In this document: in pieces, positions 1 to 10,182 of the stretch
Position numbering within the stretch: the first letter of the stretch is position 1
How the letters are laid out: each line of letters begins with the position of its first letter
Source: Diphasiastrum complanatum
Taxonomy: Eukaryota; Streptophyta; Lycopodiopsida; Lycopodiales; Lycopodiaceae
Assembly (NCBI GenBank): GCA_029204225.1
Contig: CM055111.1
Coordinates: 17,471,019 to 17,535,018, forward strand
Direction: 5' to 3'
Length of the DNA: 64,000 nucleotides
Notes under the pieces: model-generated
The model's input: the letters and a program-made list of their open reading frames with translations, nothing else
Told to the model about the DNA's origin: nothing
The model's database searches: none
Position numbers and translations under genes: made by a program

Positions 1-276
1 ATCTTGGAAGAAATTGGCATGAAACAGGAGAATCTCACAACTATACATAGCGACAATCAGAGTGGCATTAAGCTAGCAAAGAATCTAGTGTTCCATGCGA
101 GAACCAAACACATTGAGATTTAGTATCACTTTATATGCGTGAGGCTGTTGAGTCGTGAAATTCATGTTATTCATTGTAGTACGAACGAACAACTAGCTGA
201 TATTTTCACTAAGCCACTTGTTAGAAAAAATTTTGATAAGTTGAAATCAAAGCTTTATGTACTTAAAGTCTGTTGA
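1..276 (+). pseudogene. 3' end of a copia polyprotein (RNase H tail), broken
   Basis: Frame 1 reads the C-terminal part of a Ty1/copia RNase H. The recognisable blocks are SDNQSGIKLAKN, FHARTKHIEI and EQLADIFTKPL, in the usual order. In the family this domain degrades the RNA strand during reverse transcription. An in-frame TAG at 121-123 directly follows HIEI, so this copy cannot make an intact enzyme. The frame ends at TGA 274-276. The rest of the element lies to the left of the window. A polypurine tract and a putative LTR follow, which supports the copia call. Confidence 0.85.
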
Positions 277-320
277 CTTTAAAGCTATGTATATGACTGT
301 ATAAAAAGTAGACTCTACTT

Positions 321-600
321 TAAGGGAGAGAGTTAGAATTAAAGTAGAATCACTGTGTTACTGTATTGTGGGTCCTATTAGTAGATAAGGATCAGTTGGC
401 CTCACCACGAGGCGATGGGACACGCGTCCTGTCAACGACAACCTGGGTCATGCATGTGTTGCCTAAGTGACGAACTATATGTATAGTGTATTTTCATTTT
501 GAGAAATACAGTTGCTACGTGAGCTTGGTGTGGAGAGTGTTTTCTATTTGTGTTACTATGTAGCATGATCTTTGTTCATGTTCGAAACAAATTCTAAGTG
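321..600 (+). mobile_element. Polypurine tract and 3' LTR of the truncated copia element
   Basis: A purine-rich stretch (AAGGGAGAGAG, about 322-332) follows the RNase H frame, as expected for a polypurine tract. The next about 270 bp start TTAGAATT (333-340) and finish with its inverted partner AATTCTAA near 590-597. These match the short terminal inverted repeats of plant copia LTRs, but the usual outer TG/CA bases are not clear. The exact ends are therefore uncertain, and the upstream LTR is outside the window. Confidence 0.5.
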
Positions 601-963
601 AAACATTATGTTAGAATGAGCCAGAGGCTTCCTTGGATCCTAATGACAACATTGCAACTGTACCTAATCCAATTCCACACATATCAAAACAACAAGTTGG
701 TAATGGTCGTAATCGAAACAAGATGAGACGAAAATCAAGTTTGTCCGATTTGTATGTCATTGAAAGTTTTGATAGTGATGCAACTGGGATGACATACAAT
801 ATTATGATTTCAAAAGAGCCCTTTTGCAAATGCATGGATTAATAGAAAATCATCAAAAACAAAAACAAAAATACACCAAATGTAAGCAAATATATTATGT
901 TTACTTGAGATTAAAAGGCTTCGATGTGAATGAAGAGATGTTTATTTACCAACCAATACTAAG
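601..963. other. Spacer with an unrecognised short open frame
   Basis: The only notable content is a 69-codon open frame at 633-842 on the plus strand. It is basic in the middle (GRNRNKMRRKSS) and matches no family I know. It could be a piece of an older element that was cut by the insertion at 969. The remaining sequence is A-rich and shows nothing recognisable. Confidence 0.3.
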
Positions 964-968
964 TTAAC
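964..968. repeat. Target-site duplication TTAAC, left copy
   Basis: TTAAC directly precedes the first base of the left 820-bp LTR (TGTGAGAAATT). The same five bases follow the last LTR of the composite element at 9196-9200. Five-base duplications are typical of LTR-retrotransposon integrases. The match shows that 969-9195 behaves as one insertion. Confidence 0.85.
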
Positions 969-1788
969 TGTGAGAAATTGGAAAAAATCTAGCTTGGTAT
1001 TTTTTATGATAGAAGTTTGTAAGTGAATCTCACATGTGTGGAGGATGTTCCCACATGTGGAGAATTGTAAAGTAAATCAAAATGTTTGATATAGGGGTCT
1101 CATAGAATTTCATAGTCAAGCATTTAGGTGTAGGATGTTGATAGGGTCAAATTTGGCATATATGGCAAATTATCCATTTCCACTTGTAATGCCAATATTG
1201 AGCCAAAATAGAGCCAAACTTGTGCCAATTAGAGTGTAGACAAGTGTCATTCTTTTGTTTGATGAAGCTTAAGAGGTCCAATAGGATTTAGAGGTGGAAC
1301 CTTGTGAGGTCCAATAGAAAATTGAGGTGTGCTTGAATATAGTCCAATAGAATTTAGAGGTGCATGGATCAATGGTCCAATAGGATTAAGAGGTGGCAAA
1401 GTGTGATCCAATCATAGTTAAGCATAGTGGTAGCTCATGAATCTATTAGTATCATTGTACTCCTCCTTTTGGATCTAATTGATTTTGAGATTGAGTGGAT
1501 TTTGAGTGTCATTGAATTTCTAGCTTTCTCTCTCTACCCGAGAGCTCATGATGGTTTTTCTCTCTCTACCCGAGGAGAGCAGCTTGTTTTTACTTAGAAT
1601 ACTTTTGGAACACTTCCCACACGTGTGAGTGAGAGTTGTAAGTGATTGAATGCATGTAGTAGTGTGTTTTTGCCATAGAATCAAAGATAGATCTTGAATC
1701 TCAATCTAGTCTTGATCTTGGTGCATCTACACACCTTAGGAGATCACAAGTACATGTAGTGGACAGTCCACACGTGTGAAATTAAACA
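969..1788 (+). repeat. 5' LTR of the composite family N element (820 bp)
   Basis: It starts TGTGAGAAATTGG and ends GTGTGAAATTAAACA, directly before a primer binding site. Its length equals that of every complete family N LTR in the window. It carries several CACGTG-type (G-box) palindromes and a run of five CCAAT motifs (about 1273-1420). Confidence 0.9.
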
Positions 1789-1802
1789 TGGTATCAGAGC
1801 CT
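1789..1802 (+). other. Primer binding site (initiator Met tRNA type)
   Basis: TGGTATCAGAGCC starts at the first base after the LTR. It matches the primer site complementary to the 3' end of plant initiator methionine tRNA, which primes minus-strand synthesis in most plant copia elements. The same motif sits at the same place in copy 3 (30600) and copy 4 (55839, minus strand). Confidence 0.9.
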
Positions 1803-2544
1803 ACCTAAGGTTACCATGCATTTTGATCCATTTGAATGAAAACTATTCATCAATCTTGAGCTAGAAATTGTCAAGGCCCATTTTCCTAGCTATCTTGTTC
1901 AATTTTGGATCAAAAGAGATCAAAAGGACATTGATTGGGTCTGACCTGGTACTGTACGAATTAGGTGCTTAGACACGTGTGAGGAACATGCAATTTCATT
2001 TTGGGAGTTATCTTTCATGTTTGATCCAAAAATCTTGCTAGATAGCTTGTTTTGAAGCTATTTTTGTCTGATTTATGATGCAATCAGTTTCATTCCATTT
2101 GGTTGAACCAATCGAAAGTTATAAGCTTTTGAAGAGGGTTAGGTAAGGCACCTAGACCTGGGTGGACACATGTGGTTTGGTCAAAAGATTGCTTGTTTGA
2201 TCCAAAATCACAGTTGAATTCTTACCAATCTCATCTATATGTGATCTAGGCACTGTTTTGAGATCTTAGCCATTTTGTTTCATGCAATATCATTGTATTT
2301 GAGTCAAATTTGGTTTCTTAGTGTATTTCACACGTGCTAAGAGTGTTTGATCCTAACTTTGCCCATACTCCATCATTTGATGTGAAGTAGATCTAGTTTT
2401 GGAGAGATTGAGATAGCTAGTGAGAATCATCTCACAGTTTGTTGCAAGATCTTGCATAGGAGATGGTAGCACACCATTATTGGATCCTATAGTGAGAGAG
2501 AAGCAACATTTTTTGTTCATCACTTTTATTTATCTCCACTTTAC
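1803..2544 (+). other. Untranslated leader of family N internal region A
   Basis: These about 740 bp lie between the primer binding site and the gag start. The same leader is present in copies 3 and 4 with high identity, and copy 2 has lost its first about 415 bp. No long open frame is conserved in it. It is the expected place for packaging or dimerisation signals, but no such signal can be identified by eye. Confidence 0.55.
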
Positions 2545-5120
2545 ATGACTTCAATGAGTTCATACTTGTTGCAACCAAGTGAGAGATTGTCTACTTCCAA
2601 TTATTGAATATGGAAGTTGAGGATGGAGTCCATCTTGATACTCCAAGATGTGATGGACATTGTACTTGGGATTGAGGAGGAGCCTCAAGTCCTTCAAGAA
2701 GTACAAAAATACAAGAAGAGAGCTAGAATGCCTCTCCACTACATTAAGATGAATGTATCTAATGAGATATTGAGGGAGATTGGTGATTGTTCTACATCCA
2801 AGGAAGCTTGGGATTGTCTCAAGTCCATCTATGAGGCTAAGAACACCTCTAGGCTCCTCACTCTTAGAAATCAAATATTCCAAAGTAGTCAAAAGAGTGA
2901 TGAGAGTGCATCTAATTATGTTTTGAGAGTCAAGGATATTCATAGGGAGCTTGCATGTATTGGTGAATCAATCAATCAAAGTGAGCTAGTCCAAGTCATT
3001 CTCAATGGCTTGAGAGATGAATATGACAACCTTGTCCAATCCTATGCCATTAAAGAGGAGCTACCAAGTTTGGAGGCCCTTCAAAGTGTGCTTATTTATG
3101 AAGAATCAAGACAAGAGTACAAACTCTTGAGGATGGACAAGCTATCACTCAATCATGATGATGGCAAAGTTCTATTTGCCAAGCACAAAGAGAGGAGTAA
3201 GAAGCAACACCATCACTTCTCTAATGACAAAGCTAAAGACCAAGATGAAGATGAGGAGGGGGATACCTCTCATGCTTCTACTTCAAATCTCAAGAAGAAG
3301 AAGATCAAGTGCTTTTATTGTGGCAAGAAAGGCCATTATGCCACCAATTGCTTCAAGAAGAAGAATCAACTCAATCAAGCCAACATCACCAATGAGAAAG
3401 AATACTATATTGCAAGTGATGGAGAAGGCTCTCTTATGCCATCAAGCTTCTCCTCTTCCACCTTCAACAAGGACGACTCATGGTATATTGATAGTGGAGC
3501 ATCTTCACATATGTGTGGCTCCAAGAACTATTTTTCATCTATTATGCCTTATGATGGAGTCAAGAAGACCATATACTTTGCAAGTAAGCATGAGTGCAAT
3601 ATTGAAGGAGTAGGGATTATTCCCTTGAATCTTGCATCTTTTAAAGGTCTCTTTCTCAACAATGTTCTTTTTGTCCCAAAGCTTACAAAGAACATCTTAA
3701 GTGTTGGCCAACTTCTTGATAGTGGCTTTGATGTCAATTTCAATATTGACAATGTGTGATTAAGAAGGATGGTGAGATCCTTGCATATGGATCAAGATTT
3801 GAAGGCATCTACAAATTGGATCCAAGTGAGAGTGCAAACTCTCTTGATGTTTCTTATATTTCCAATATTTCAAAGGAGGAGGATTACACAAGATGCACAT
3901 ATCTTCTCTCTTCAAATATTATGGTGTATGATTATTCCTTATTATTCAAAGCATATGTTGAGAAGAAATTCTCATTGAAGATCAAAGCTTTGAGGAGTAT
4001 TGGAGCTCTTGAAGGAATAGCACCATATGAAGTTTTATTCAAGATGAAGCCTAAGGTTGATCACCATACTGAACTTGGTAGTGCTTGCTTTGCACATATT
4101 CCCTTGGAAACAAGAAGGAAGGATGATCCAAGCTCATGGATCATGATTGGATACTCATCCATCAAGGAGGCCTTTAGTGTCTTTACACTCTCTATTTCAA
4201 ATGTGATGGTGAATAGAGATGTCATATTGCATGAAGATTCAATCTTGGAAGTGGCCGAGATCAAGGCTTCTCAAGAAGCATCACAAGTTATCCTTTTTGA
4301 AGGTATTCAAGTTATGATGGGGCCAATGTGTGAGGAGGAGTCTCTTCTTCATATGATTTCAAGAAGATCTTCAAGATGCATGGCCAAGTCTTTATGGCTC
4401 ACCTTACATGGCAAAGAGGGGCATCTTTCATGTTGTATCTACTACAACACATTCATATATGCTTCTCTTCCTTTGCTTGAAATGCTATCTTGCTTCATTG
4501 AATTTTTTGGATCTCAAAGTTCAAGAAAAGCTATACTAGTTTTGTATGATGCTTATGGTATGGACATGTTTCTTGTCATTATTGACTTAGATGTGTTTCC
4601 AATACTTTTTGAAAGCAAGATATTGTATTGTCAAAAGTATGCTATTGGTTCTAGTAAGAACAAGATTGAGCTTGGTACTCACTTTTTTGAAAATCATGTT
4701 TTCACATGTTTTGAGGCAAATTGTAAACTCCTCTTGAGATTAAGTGAAGCATCCAAAGTGGACACTTACATCCTTGAGAGAGTAACTAGCCTAAAAAAGA
4801 TCAAGATAGTCTTTGATATCAATATTAGATCCATCATGGATATACTTCATTGTATGTGGACTAGTCAAGCTAGAAAGCATAATCTTGATAATCATCATTG
4901 TTTCACATCTTATGATCTTGATCTCCATGATTCTTATGAGGCTTGGAAGCCTCAGATTTCTCTATTTATGGTGCATCCATCATGCAAGTGGAACTTTCAA
5001 GGCAAAGATCATCATCAAGCATGGAGGAATCCCATGATAATAGTGGCATATTGGTGGAGCGCTCTTCAAAGGCATTGGCAAGAGATCTCTACCAAAGAGA
5101 TCTTATCATGGATATGGTGA
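2545..5120 (+). pseudogene. Family N Gag-type fusion protein, copy 1 (broken)
   Basis: This copy has the same design as the intact copies at 5786 and 31357: UBN2-type Gag, CCHC knuckle (CFYCGKKGHYATNC), protease motif (DSWYIDSGASSHM), integrase C-terminal remnant, then an unrecognised tail. It is broken in two visible ways. Codon 21 is TGA (2605-2607) where copies 2 and 3 have TCA, and one base is missing near 3752, which puts the rest in another frame (3756-5120). It keeps the 37-codon stretch after SSHM (CGSKNYFSS to GIIPL) that copies 2 and 3 lack, so it is closer to copy 4. Gag would form the virus-like particle; this copy is unlikely to make a full-length product. Confidence 0.85.
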
Positions 5121-5246
5121 GGGTGCTGCTATGATGGATCCCTTGGCTGATCTTCACTTCTTATGCATACCAAAGGATCCACTCAAAAAGATTTACAAAC
5201 TTCTCAAGTGATCTAGTACCTTTCCAAGCTATTTTTTGAGGAGGAG

Positions 5247-5447
5247 TGTGAGAAATTGGCAAAAATTTAGCTTCGTATTTTTTATGATAGAAGTTTGTAA
5301 GTGAATCTCACATGTGTGGAGGATGTTCCCACGTGTGAAGAATTGTAAAGTAAATCAAAATGTTTGATATAGGGGTCTCATAGAATTTCATAGTCAAGCA
5401 TTTAGGTGTAGGATGTTGATAGGGTCAAATTTGGCATAGATGACAAA
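5247..5447 (+). repeat. Truncated middle LTR (first about 200 bp only)
   Basis: A polypurine tract (GGAGGAG) leads into TGTGAGAAATTGGC, the normal LTR start. At 5444-5447 the sequence jumps from LTR (TGACAAA, normally continuing TTATCC) into leader sequence (CAAAATCAAAG, equivalent to about 31017 in copy 3). The breakpoint shares CAAA with both parents. About 620 bp of LTR, the primer site and about 415 bp of leader are missing. Confidence 0.9.
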
Positions 5448-5785
5448 ATCAAAGTTGAATGCTTACCAATCTCATCTATATGTGATCTAAGCACTGTTTT
5501 GAGATCTTAGCCATTTTGTTTCATGCAATATCATTGTATTTGAGTCAAATTTGGTTTCTTAGTGTATTTCACACATGCTAAGAGTGTTTGATCCTAACTT
5601 TGCCCATACTCCATCATTTGATGTGAAGTAGATCTAGTTTTGGAGAGATTGAGATAGCTAATGAGAATCATCTCACAGTTTGTTGCAAGATCTTGCATAG
5701 GAGATGGTAGCACACCATTATTGGATCCTATAGTGAGAGAGAAGAAACATTTTTTGTTCATCACTTTTATTTATCTCCACTTTAC

Positions 5786-8248
5786 ATGACTTCAATGAGT
5801 TCATACTTGCTGCAACCAAGTGAGAGATTGTCTACTTCCAATTATTCAATATGGAAGTTGAGGATGGAGTCCATCTTGATACTCCAAGATGTGATGGACA
5901 TTGTACTTGGGATTGAGGAGGAGCCTCAAGTCCTTCAAGAAGTACAAAAATACAAGAAGAGAGCTAGGATGGCTCTCCACTACATTAAGATGAATGTCTC
6001 TAATGAGATATTGAGGGAGATTGGTGATTGTTCTACATCCAAGGAAGCTTGGGATTGTCTCAAGTCCATCTATAAGGCTAAGAACACCTCTAGGCTCCTC
6101 ACTCTTAGAAATCAAATATTCCAAAGTAGTCAAAAGAGTGATGAGAGTGCATCTAATTATGTTTTGAGAGTCAAGGATATTCATAGGGAGCTTGCATGTA
6201 TTGGTGACTCAATCAATCAAAGTGAGCTAGTCCAAGTTATTCTCAATGGCTTGAGAGATGAATATGACAACCTTGTCCAATCCTATGCTATTAAGGAGGA
6301 GCTACCAAGTTTGGAGGCCCTTCAAAGTGTGCTTATTTATGAAGAATCAAGACAAGAGTACAAACTCTTGAGGATGGACAAGCTATCACTCAATCATGAT
6401 GATGGCAAAGTTCTATTTGCAAAGCACAAAGAGAGGAGTAAGAAGCAACACCATCACTTCTCTAATGACAAAGCTAAAGACCAAGATGGAGAGGAGGAGG
6501 ATACCTCTCATGCTTCTAATTTAAATCTCAAGAAGAAGATGATCAAGTGCTTTTATTGTGGCAAGAAAGGCCATTATGCCACCAATTGCTTCAAGAAGAA
6601 GAATCAACTCAATCAAGCCAACATCACCAATGAGAAAGAAGACTATATTGCAAGTGAAGGAGAAGGCTCTCTTATGGCATCAAGCTTCTCCTCTTCCACC
6701 TTCAACAAGGATGACTCATGGTATATTGATAGTGGAGCATCTTCACATATGTGGAAGCTTGCATCTTCTAAAGATCTCTTTCTCAACAATGTTCTTTTTG
6801 TCCCAAAGCTTACAAAGAACATCTTAAGTGTTGGCCAACTTCTTGATAGTGGCTTTGATGTCAATTTCAATATTGACAATTGTGTGATTAAGAAGGATGG
6901 TGAGATCCTTGCATATGGATCAAGATTTGAAGGCATCTACAAATTGGATCCAAGTGAGAGTGCAAACTCTCTTGATGTTCCTTATATGTCCAATAATTCA
7001 AAGGAGGATGATCACACAAGATGCACATATTTTCTCTCTTCAAGTATTATGGTGTATGATTATTCCTTATTATTCAAAGCATATGTTGAGAAGAAATTCT
7101 CATTGAAGATCAAAGCTTTGAGGAGTATTGGAGCTCTTGAAGGAATAGCACCATATGAAGTTTTATTCAAGATGAAGCCTAAGGTTGATCACCTTAGTGA
7201 ACTTGGTAGTGCTTGCTTTGCACATATTCCCTTGGAAACAAGAAGGAAGGATGATCCAAGCTCATGGATCATGATTGGATACTCATCCATCAAGGAGGCC
7301 TTTAGTGTCTTTACACTCTCTATTTCAAATGTGATGGTGAATAGAGATGTCATATTGCATGAAGATTCAATCTTGGAAGTGGCCGAGATCAAGGCTTCTC
7401 AAGAAGCTTCACAAGTTATCCTTTTTGAAGGTATTCAAGTTATGATGGGGCCAATGTGTGAGGAGGAGTTTCTTCTTCATATGATTTCAAGAAGATCTTC
7501 AAGATGCATGTCCGAGTCTTTATGGCTCACCTTACATGGCAAAGAGGGGCATCTTTCATGTTGTATCTACTACAACACATTCATATACGCTTCTCTTCCT
7601 TTGCTTGAAATGCTATCTTGCTTCATTGAATTTTTTGGATCTCAAAGTTCAAGAAAAGCTATACTAGTTTTGTATGATGCTTATGGTATGGACATGTTTC
7701 TTGTCATTATTGACTTAGATGTGTTTCCAATACTTTTTGAAAGCAAGATATTGTTTTGTCAAAAGTATGCTCTTGGTTCTAGTAAGAACAAGATTGAGCT
7801 TGTTACTCACTTTTTTGAAAATCATGTTTTCACATGTTTTGAGGCAAATTGTAAACTCCTCTTGAGATTAAGTGAAGCATCCAAAGTGGACACTTACATC
7901 CTTGAGAGAGTAACTAGCCAAAAAAAGATCAAGATAGTCTTTGATATCAAGATTAGATCCATCATGGATATAGTTCATTGTATATGGACTAGTCAAGCTA
8001 GAAAGCATAATCTTGATAATCATCATTGTTTCACATCTTATGATCTTGATCTCCATGATCCTTATGAGGCTTGGAAGCCTCAGATTTCTCTATTTATGGT
8101 GCATCCATCATGCAAGTGGAACTTTCAAGGCAAAGATCATCATCAAGCATGGAGGAAGCCCATGATAATAGTGGCATATTGGTGGAGCACTCTTCAAAGG
8201 CATTGGCAAGAGATCTCTACCAAAGAGATCTTATCATGGATATGGTGA
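5786..8248 (+). CDS. Family N Gag-protease-remnant fusion protein, copy 2 (820 aa, open)
   Basis: Intact 820-codon frame from an ATG that is conserved in all copies. Residues about 10-200 are UBN2-type copia Gag (PSERLSTSNYSIWKLRMES, NYVLRVKDI, ILNGLRDEYDNLVQS). A CCHC knuckle lies at C255-C258-H263-C268. Residues 312-322 carry the protease motif with D315-S-G. The frame then crosses an in-frame 111-bp deletion (HM-WKLASSKD). Residues about 431-530 match two separated parts of copia integrase: the stretch just before its second catalytic Asp, and the C-terminal PYEVLF, IMIGYSS and NRDVILHED blocks. All three catalytic acids of integrase, RT and RNase H are absent. Residues about 536-820 match nothing I recognise. 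Expected product: a particle protein of a non-autonomous element. Whether it is expressed is unknown. Confidence 0.8.
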   Translation: MTSMSSYLLQPSERLSTSNYSIWKLRMESILILQDVMDIVLGIEEEPQVLQEVQKYKKRARMALHYIKMNVSNEILREIGDCSTSKEAWDCLKSIYKAKNTSRLLTLRNQIFQSSQKSDESASNYVLRVKDIHRELACIGDSINQSELVQVILNGLRDEYDNLVQSYAIKEELPSLEALQSVLIYEESRQEYKLLRMDKLSLNHDDGKVLFAKHKERSKKQHHHFSNDKAKDQDGEEEDTSHASNLNLKKKMIKCFYCGKKGHYATNCFKKKNQLNQANITNEKEDYIASEGEGSLMASSFSSSTFNKDDSWYIDSGASSHMWKLASSKDLFLNNVLFVPKLTKNILSVGQLLDSGFDVNFNIDNCVIKKDGEILAYGSRFEGIYKLDPSESANSLDVPYMSNNSKEDDHTRCTYFLSSSIMVYDYSLLFKAYVEKKFSLKIKALRSIGALEGIAPYEVLFKMKPKVDHLSELGSACFAHIPLETRRKDDPSSWIMIGYSSIKEAFSVFTLSISNVMVNRDVILHEDSILEVAEIKASQEASQVILFEGIQVMMGPMCEEEFLLHMISRRSSRCMSESLWLTLHGKEGHLSCCIYYNTFIYASLPLLEMLSCFIEFFGSQSSRKAILVLYDAYGMDMFLVIIDLDVFPILFESKILFCQKYALGSSKNKIELVTHFFENHVFTCFEANCKLLLRLSEASKVDTYILERVTSQKKIKIVFDIKIRSIMDIVHCIWTSQARKHNLDNHHCFTSYDLDLHDPYEAWKPQISLFMVHPSCKWNFQGKDHHQAWRKPMIIVAYWWSTLQRHWQEISTKEILSWIW

Positions 8249-8375
8249 GGGTCCTGCTATGATGGATCCCTTGGCTGATCTTCACTTCTTATGCATACCA
8301 AAGGATCCACTCAAAAAGATTTACAAACTTCTCAAGTGATATAGTACCTTTCCAAGCTATTTTTTTTAGGAGGAG

Positions 8376-9195
8376 TGTGAGAAATTGGCAAAAATCTAGC
8401 GTGGTATGTTTTATGATAGAAGTTTGTAAGTAAATCTCACATGTGTGGAGGATGTTCCCACGTGTGGAGAATTGTAAAGTAAATCAAAATATTTGATATA
8501 GGGGTCTCATAGAATCTCATATTCATGCATTTAGGTGTAGGATGTTGATCGGGTCAAATTTGGCATAGATGACAAATTATCCATTTCCACTTCTAATGCC
8601 AATATTGAGCCAAAATAGAGCCAAACTTGTGCCAATTAGAGTGTAGACAAGTGTCATGCTTTTGTTTGATGAAGCTTAAGAGGTCCAATAGGATTTAGAG
8701 GTGGAACCTTGTGAGGTCCAATAGAAAATTGAGGTGTGCTTGAATATAGTCCAATAGAATTTAGAGGTGCATGGATCAATGGTCCAATAGGATTAAGAGG
8801 TGGCAAAGTGTGATCCAATCATAGTTAAGCATAGTGGTAGCTCATGAATCTATTAGTATCATTGTACTCCTCCTTTTGGATCTAATTGATTTTGAGATTG
8901 AGTGGATTTTGAGTGTCATTGAATTTCTAGCTTTCTCTCTCTACCCGGGAGCTCATGATGGTTTTTCTCTCTCTACCTGAGGAGAGCAGCTTGTCTTTAC
9001 TTAGAATACTTTTGGAACACCTCCCACACGTGTGAGTGAGAGTTGGAAGTGAATGAATGCATGTAGTAGTGTGTTTTTGCCATAGAATCAAAGATAGATC
9101 TTGAATCTCAATCTAGTCTTGATCTTGGTGCATCTACACACCTTAGGAGATCACAAGTACATGTAGTGGACAATCCACACGTGTGAAATTCAGCA
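8376..9195 (+). repeat. 3' LTR of the composite family N element (820 bp)
   Basis: It follows the polypurine tract TTAGGAGGAG and starts TGTGAGAAATTGG. It ends ...GTGTGAAATTCAGCA, where other copies end in TCAACA. It is flanked by the right target duplication TTAAC. The boundary with internal region B is complete. Confidence 0.9.
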
Positions 9196-9200
9196 TTAAC
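9196..9200. repeat. Target-site duplication TTAAC, right copy
   Basis: It matches 964-968 exactly and lies directly after the last LTR base. Removing 969-9200 restores a continuous flank (...ACTAAGTTAAC then AAGAGTTG). Confidence 0.85.
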
Positions 9201-9508
9201 AAGAGTTGTTCTATGTGATGTCAAGGTCTTGACATCTAAAGGTTGTTGGTTGTTAATCAAATGACTATGTCTGCTCCTCTTTTGGAATTCAAGCTTAATA
9301 AATAGAATTTCAAACTTCATTGGGTTGTTTGAATGCAACTTAGAAATGTAGAATATGGTTACAAATGATGTTATATTTATGCTATTTCACATCTTTATAA
9401 TTTGCAACATTATTAATACAAATATATATTTGTAAATGAGTCTAACTGTGCAATTCATTTTCAACAAACAAAATATCCAACAATTTGGAGATTGTTAAAA
9501 TATGTGAT
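9201..9508. other. AT-rich spacer right of the composite element
   Basis: This is the flank that was continuous with 601-963 before the insertion. I see no conserved coding or RNA feature. The 76-codon minus-strand open frame here runs into the LTR and is not credible. Confidence 0.4.
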
Positions 9509-9559
9509 TTAGCAAATCATAAGCTCGCATAACTCGCACACATTTACTTGCAAAGTGTC

Positions 9560-10182
9560 AAGTCCCAAGCCCAAGGAAGTCTCTCTCTCCAAGGACACAC
9601 ACTTGCAACTGTAACCCAAATTCTCCACAATTTTCAGGTGGCCATTTTCTGTCTTCTGTATCTTAAGGCCTAGATCTGTTTGGTACAGTTGAGAGCGATT
9701 GGTAGGTTTTCGAGATGTCATTTTGTTGGTCCACATAGTTGCTAGCATAACCATCAGTCCCCCCAAAAGTTCAAGACCATTTGTAGATTTGTGTCGGAGA
9801 AGTGTAGAGAAAAGTGCACCCCAGACTGGAATAGTCATGTAAATGAAAGTGGTGACGGATGCATTCACACCACGCAGAGCTCGTATTTCCAACCAGCTGC
9901 ATAGTCCACCACAGTGAGACCATTGTAGATTAATGGAAACCATGGTAAATGTTGAGCTAGCATTGTGGAATCTAAGCCCCAATCACTAGAACTGGTGCAT
10001 AGATTGCATATCTCCCAAAAAGCGCTGAGGACAGTTAATACGGCTAACTGAATAGCATTTAAACGCTTTGCATTCAATGCTTTACCAATTATGAGGACTT
10101 TTGCTCGAAATATTTGCAGAGCGGAAGTTAAAGAACTGGCGAAAACCCATGGGTTTCCACATTTTCCTAGAATGAAATACAC
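9560..10182 (-). pseudogene. EamA / drug-metabolite-transporter-type fragment, frameshifted
   Basis: Read from 10182 downwards, one frame runs to a PWFPLIYNGLTVVDYAAGW block. A second frame continues it with LEIRALRGVNASVTTFIYM, then PVWGALFSTLLRH, NGLELLGGLMVMLATMWTN and a hydrophilic tail. In EamA-family plant transporters, a carboxy-terminal half with repeated hydrophobic helices and a PVWGA-type motif is typical. The two frames overlap at 9865-9982, so a frameshift near 9890 is needed to join them. Only the last about 200 residues of a family of about 300-400 residues are present, and no upstream exons were found. It is a decayed host-gene piece, either a local pseudogene or captured by a mobile element. 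The substrate cannot be inferred. Confidence 0.55.

Larger units (their letters stand above)
969..9195 (+). mobile_element. Composite family N element: LTR - internal A - partial LTR - internal B - LTR
   Basis: This is an LTR-retrotransposon insertion with full 820-bp LTRs at both ends (969-1788 and 8376-9195) and one shared target duplication, TTAAC. Inside are two internal regions in the same orientation, separated by only the first about 200 bp of an LTR (5247-5447). Internal region A (1789-5246) carries a broken Gag-type frame. Internal region B (from about 5444) carries an intact 820-codon frame. The regions belong to different subfamilies: A has a 37-codon segment and a TGA at codon 21, while B lacks both. 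A simple duplication of one unit therefore does not explain the arrangement. Recombination between two family members, followed by a deletion at the middle LTR, would. Confidence 0.85.

Noticed and set aside
2560-2943. Minus-strand open frame antisense to gag, also at 5846, 31417 and (plus) 54691
   Set aside because: It exists only because the sense frame is conserved. It has no motif and no promoter evidence. Shadow of Gag.
2617-3759. Treating the start at 2617 as the true start of copy 1
   Set aside because: It is a TTG codon. The family start is ATG 2545, and the apparent start is set by the TGA at codon 21.
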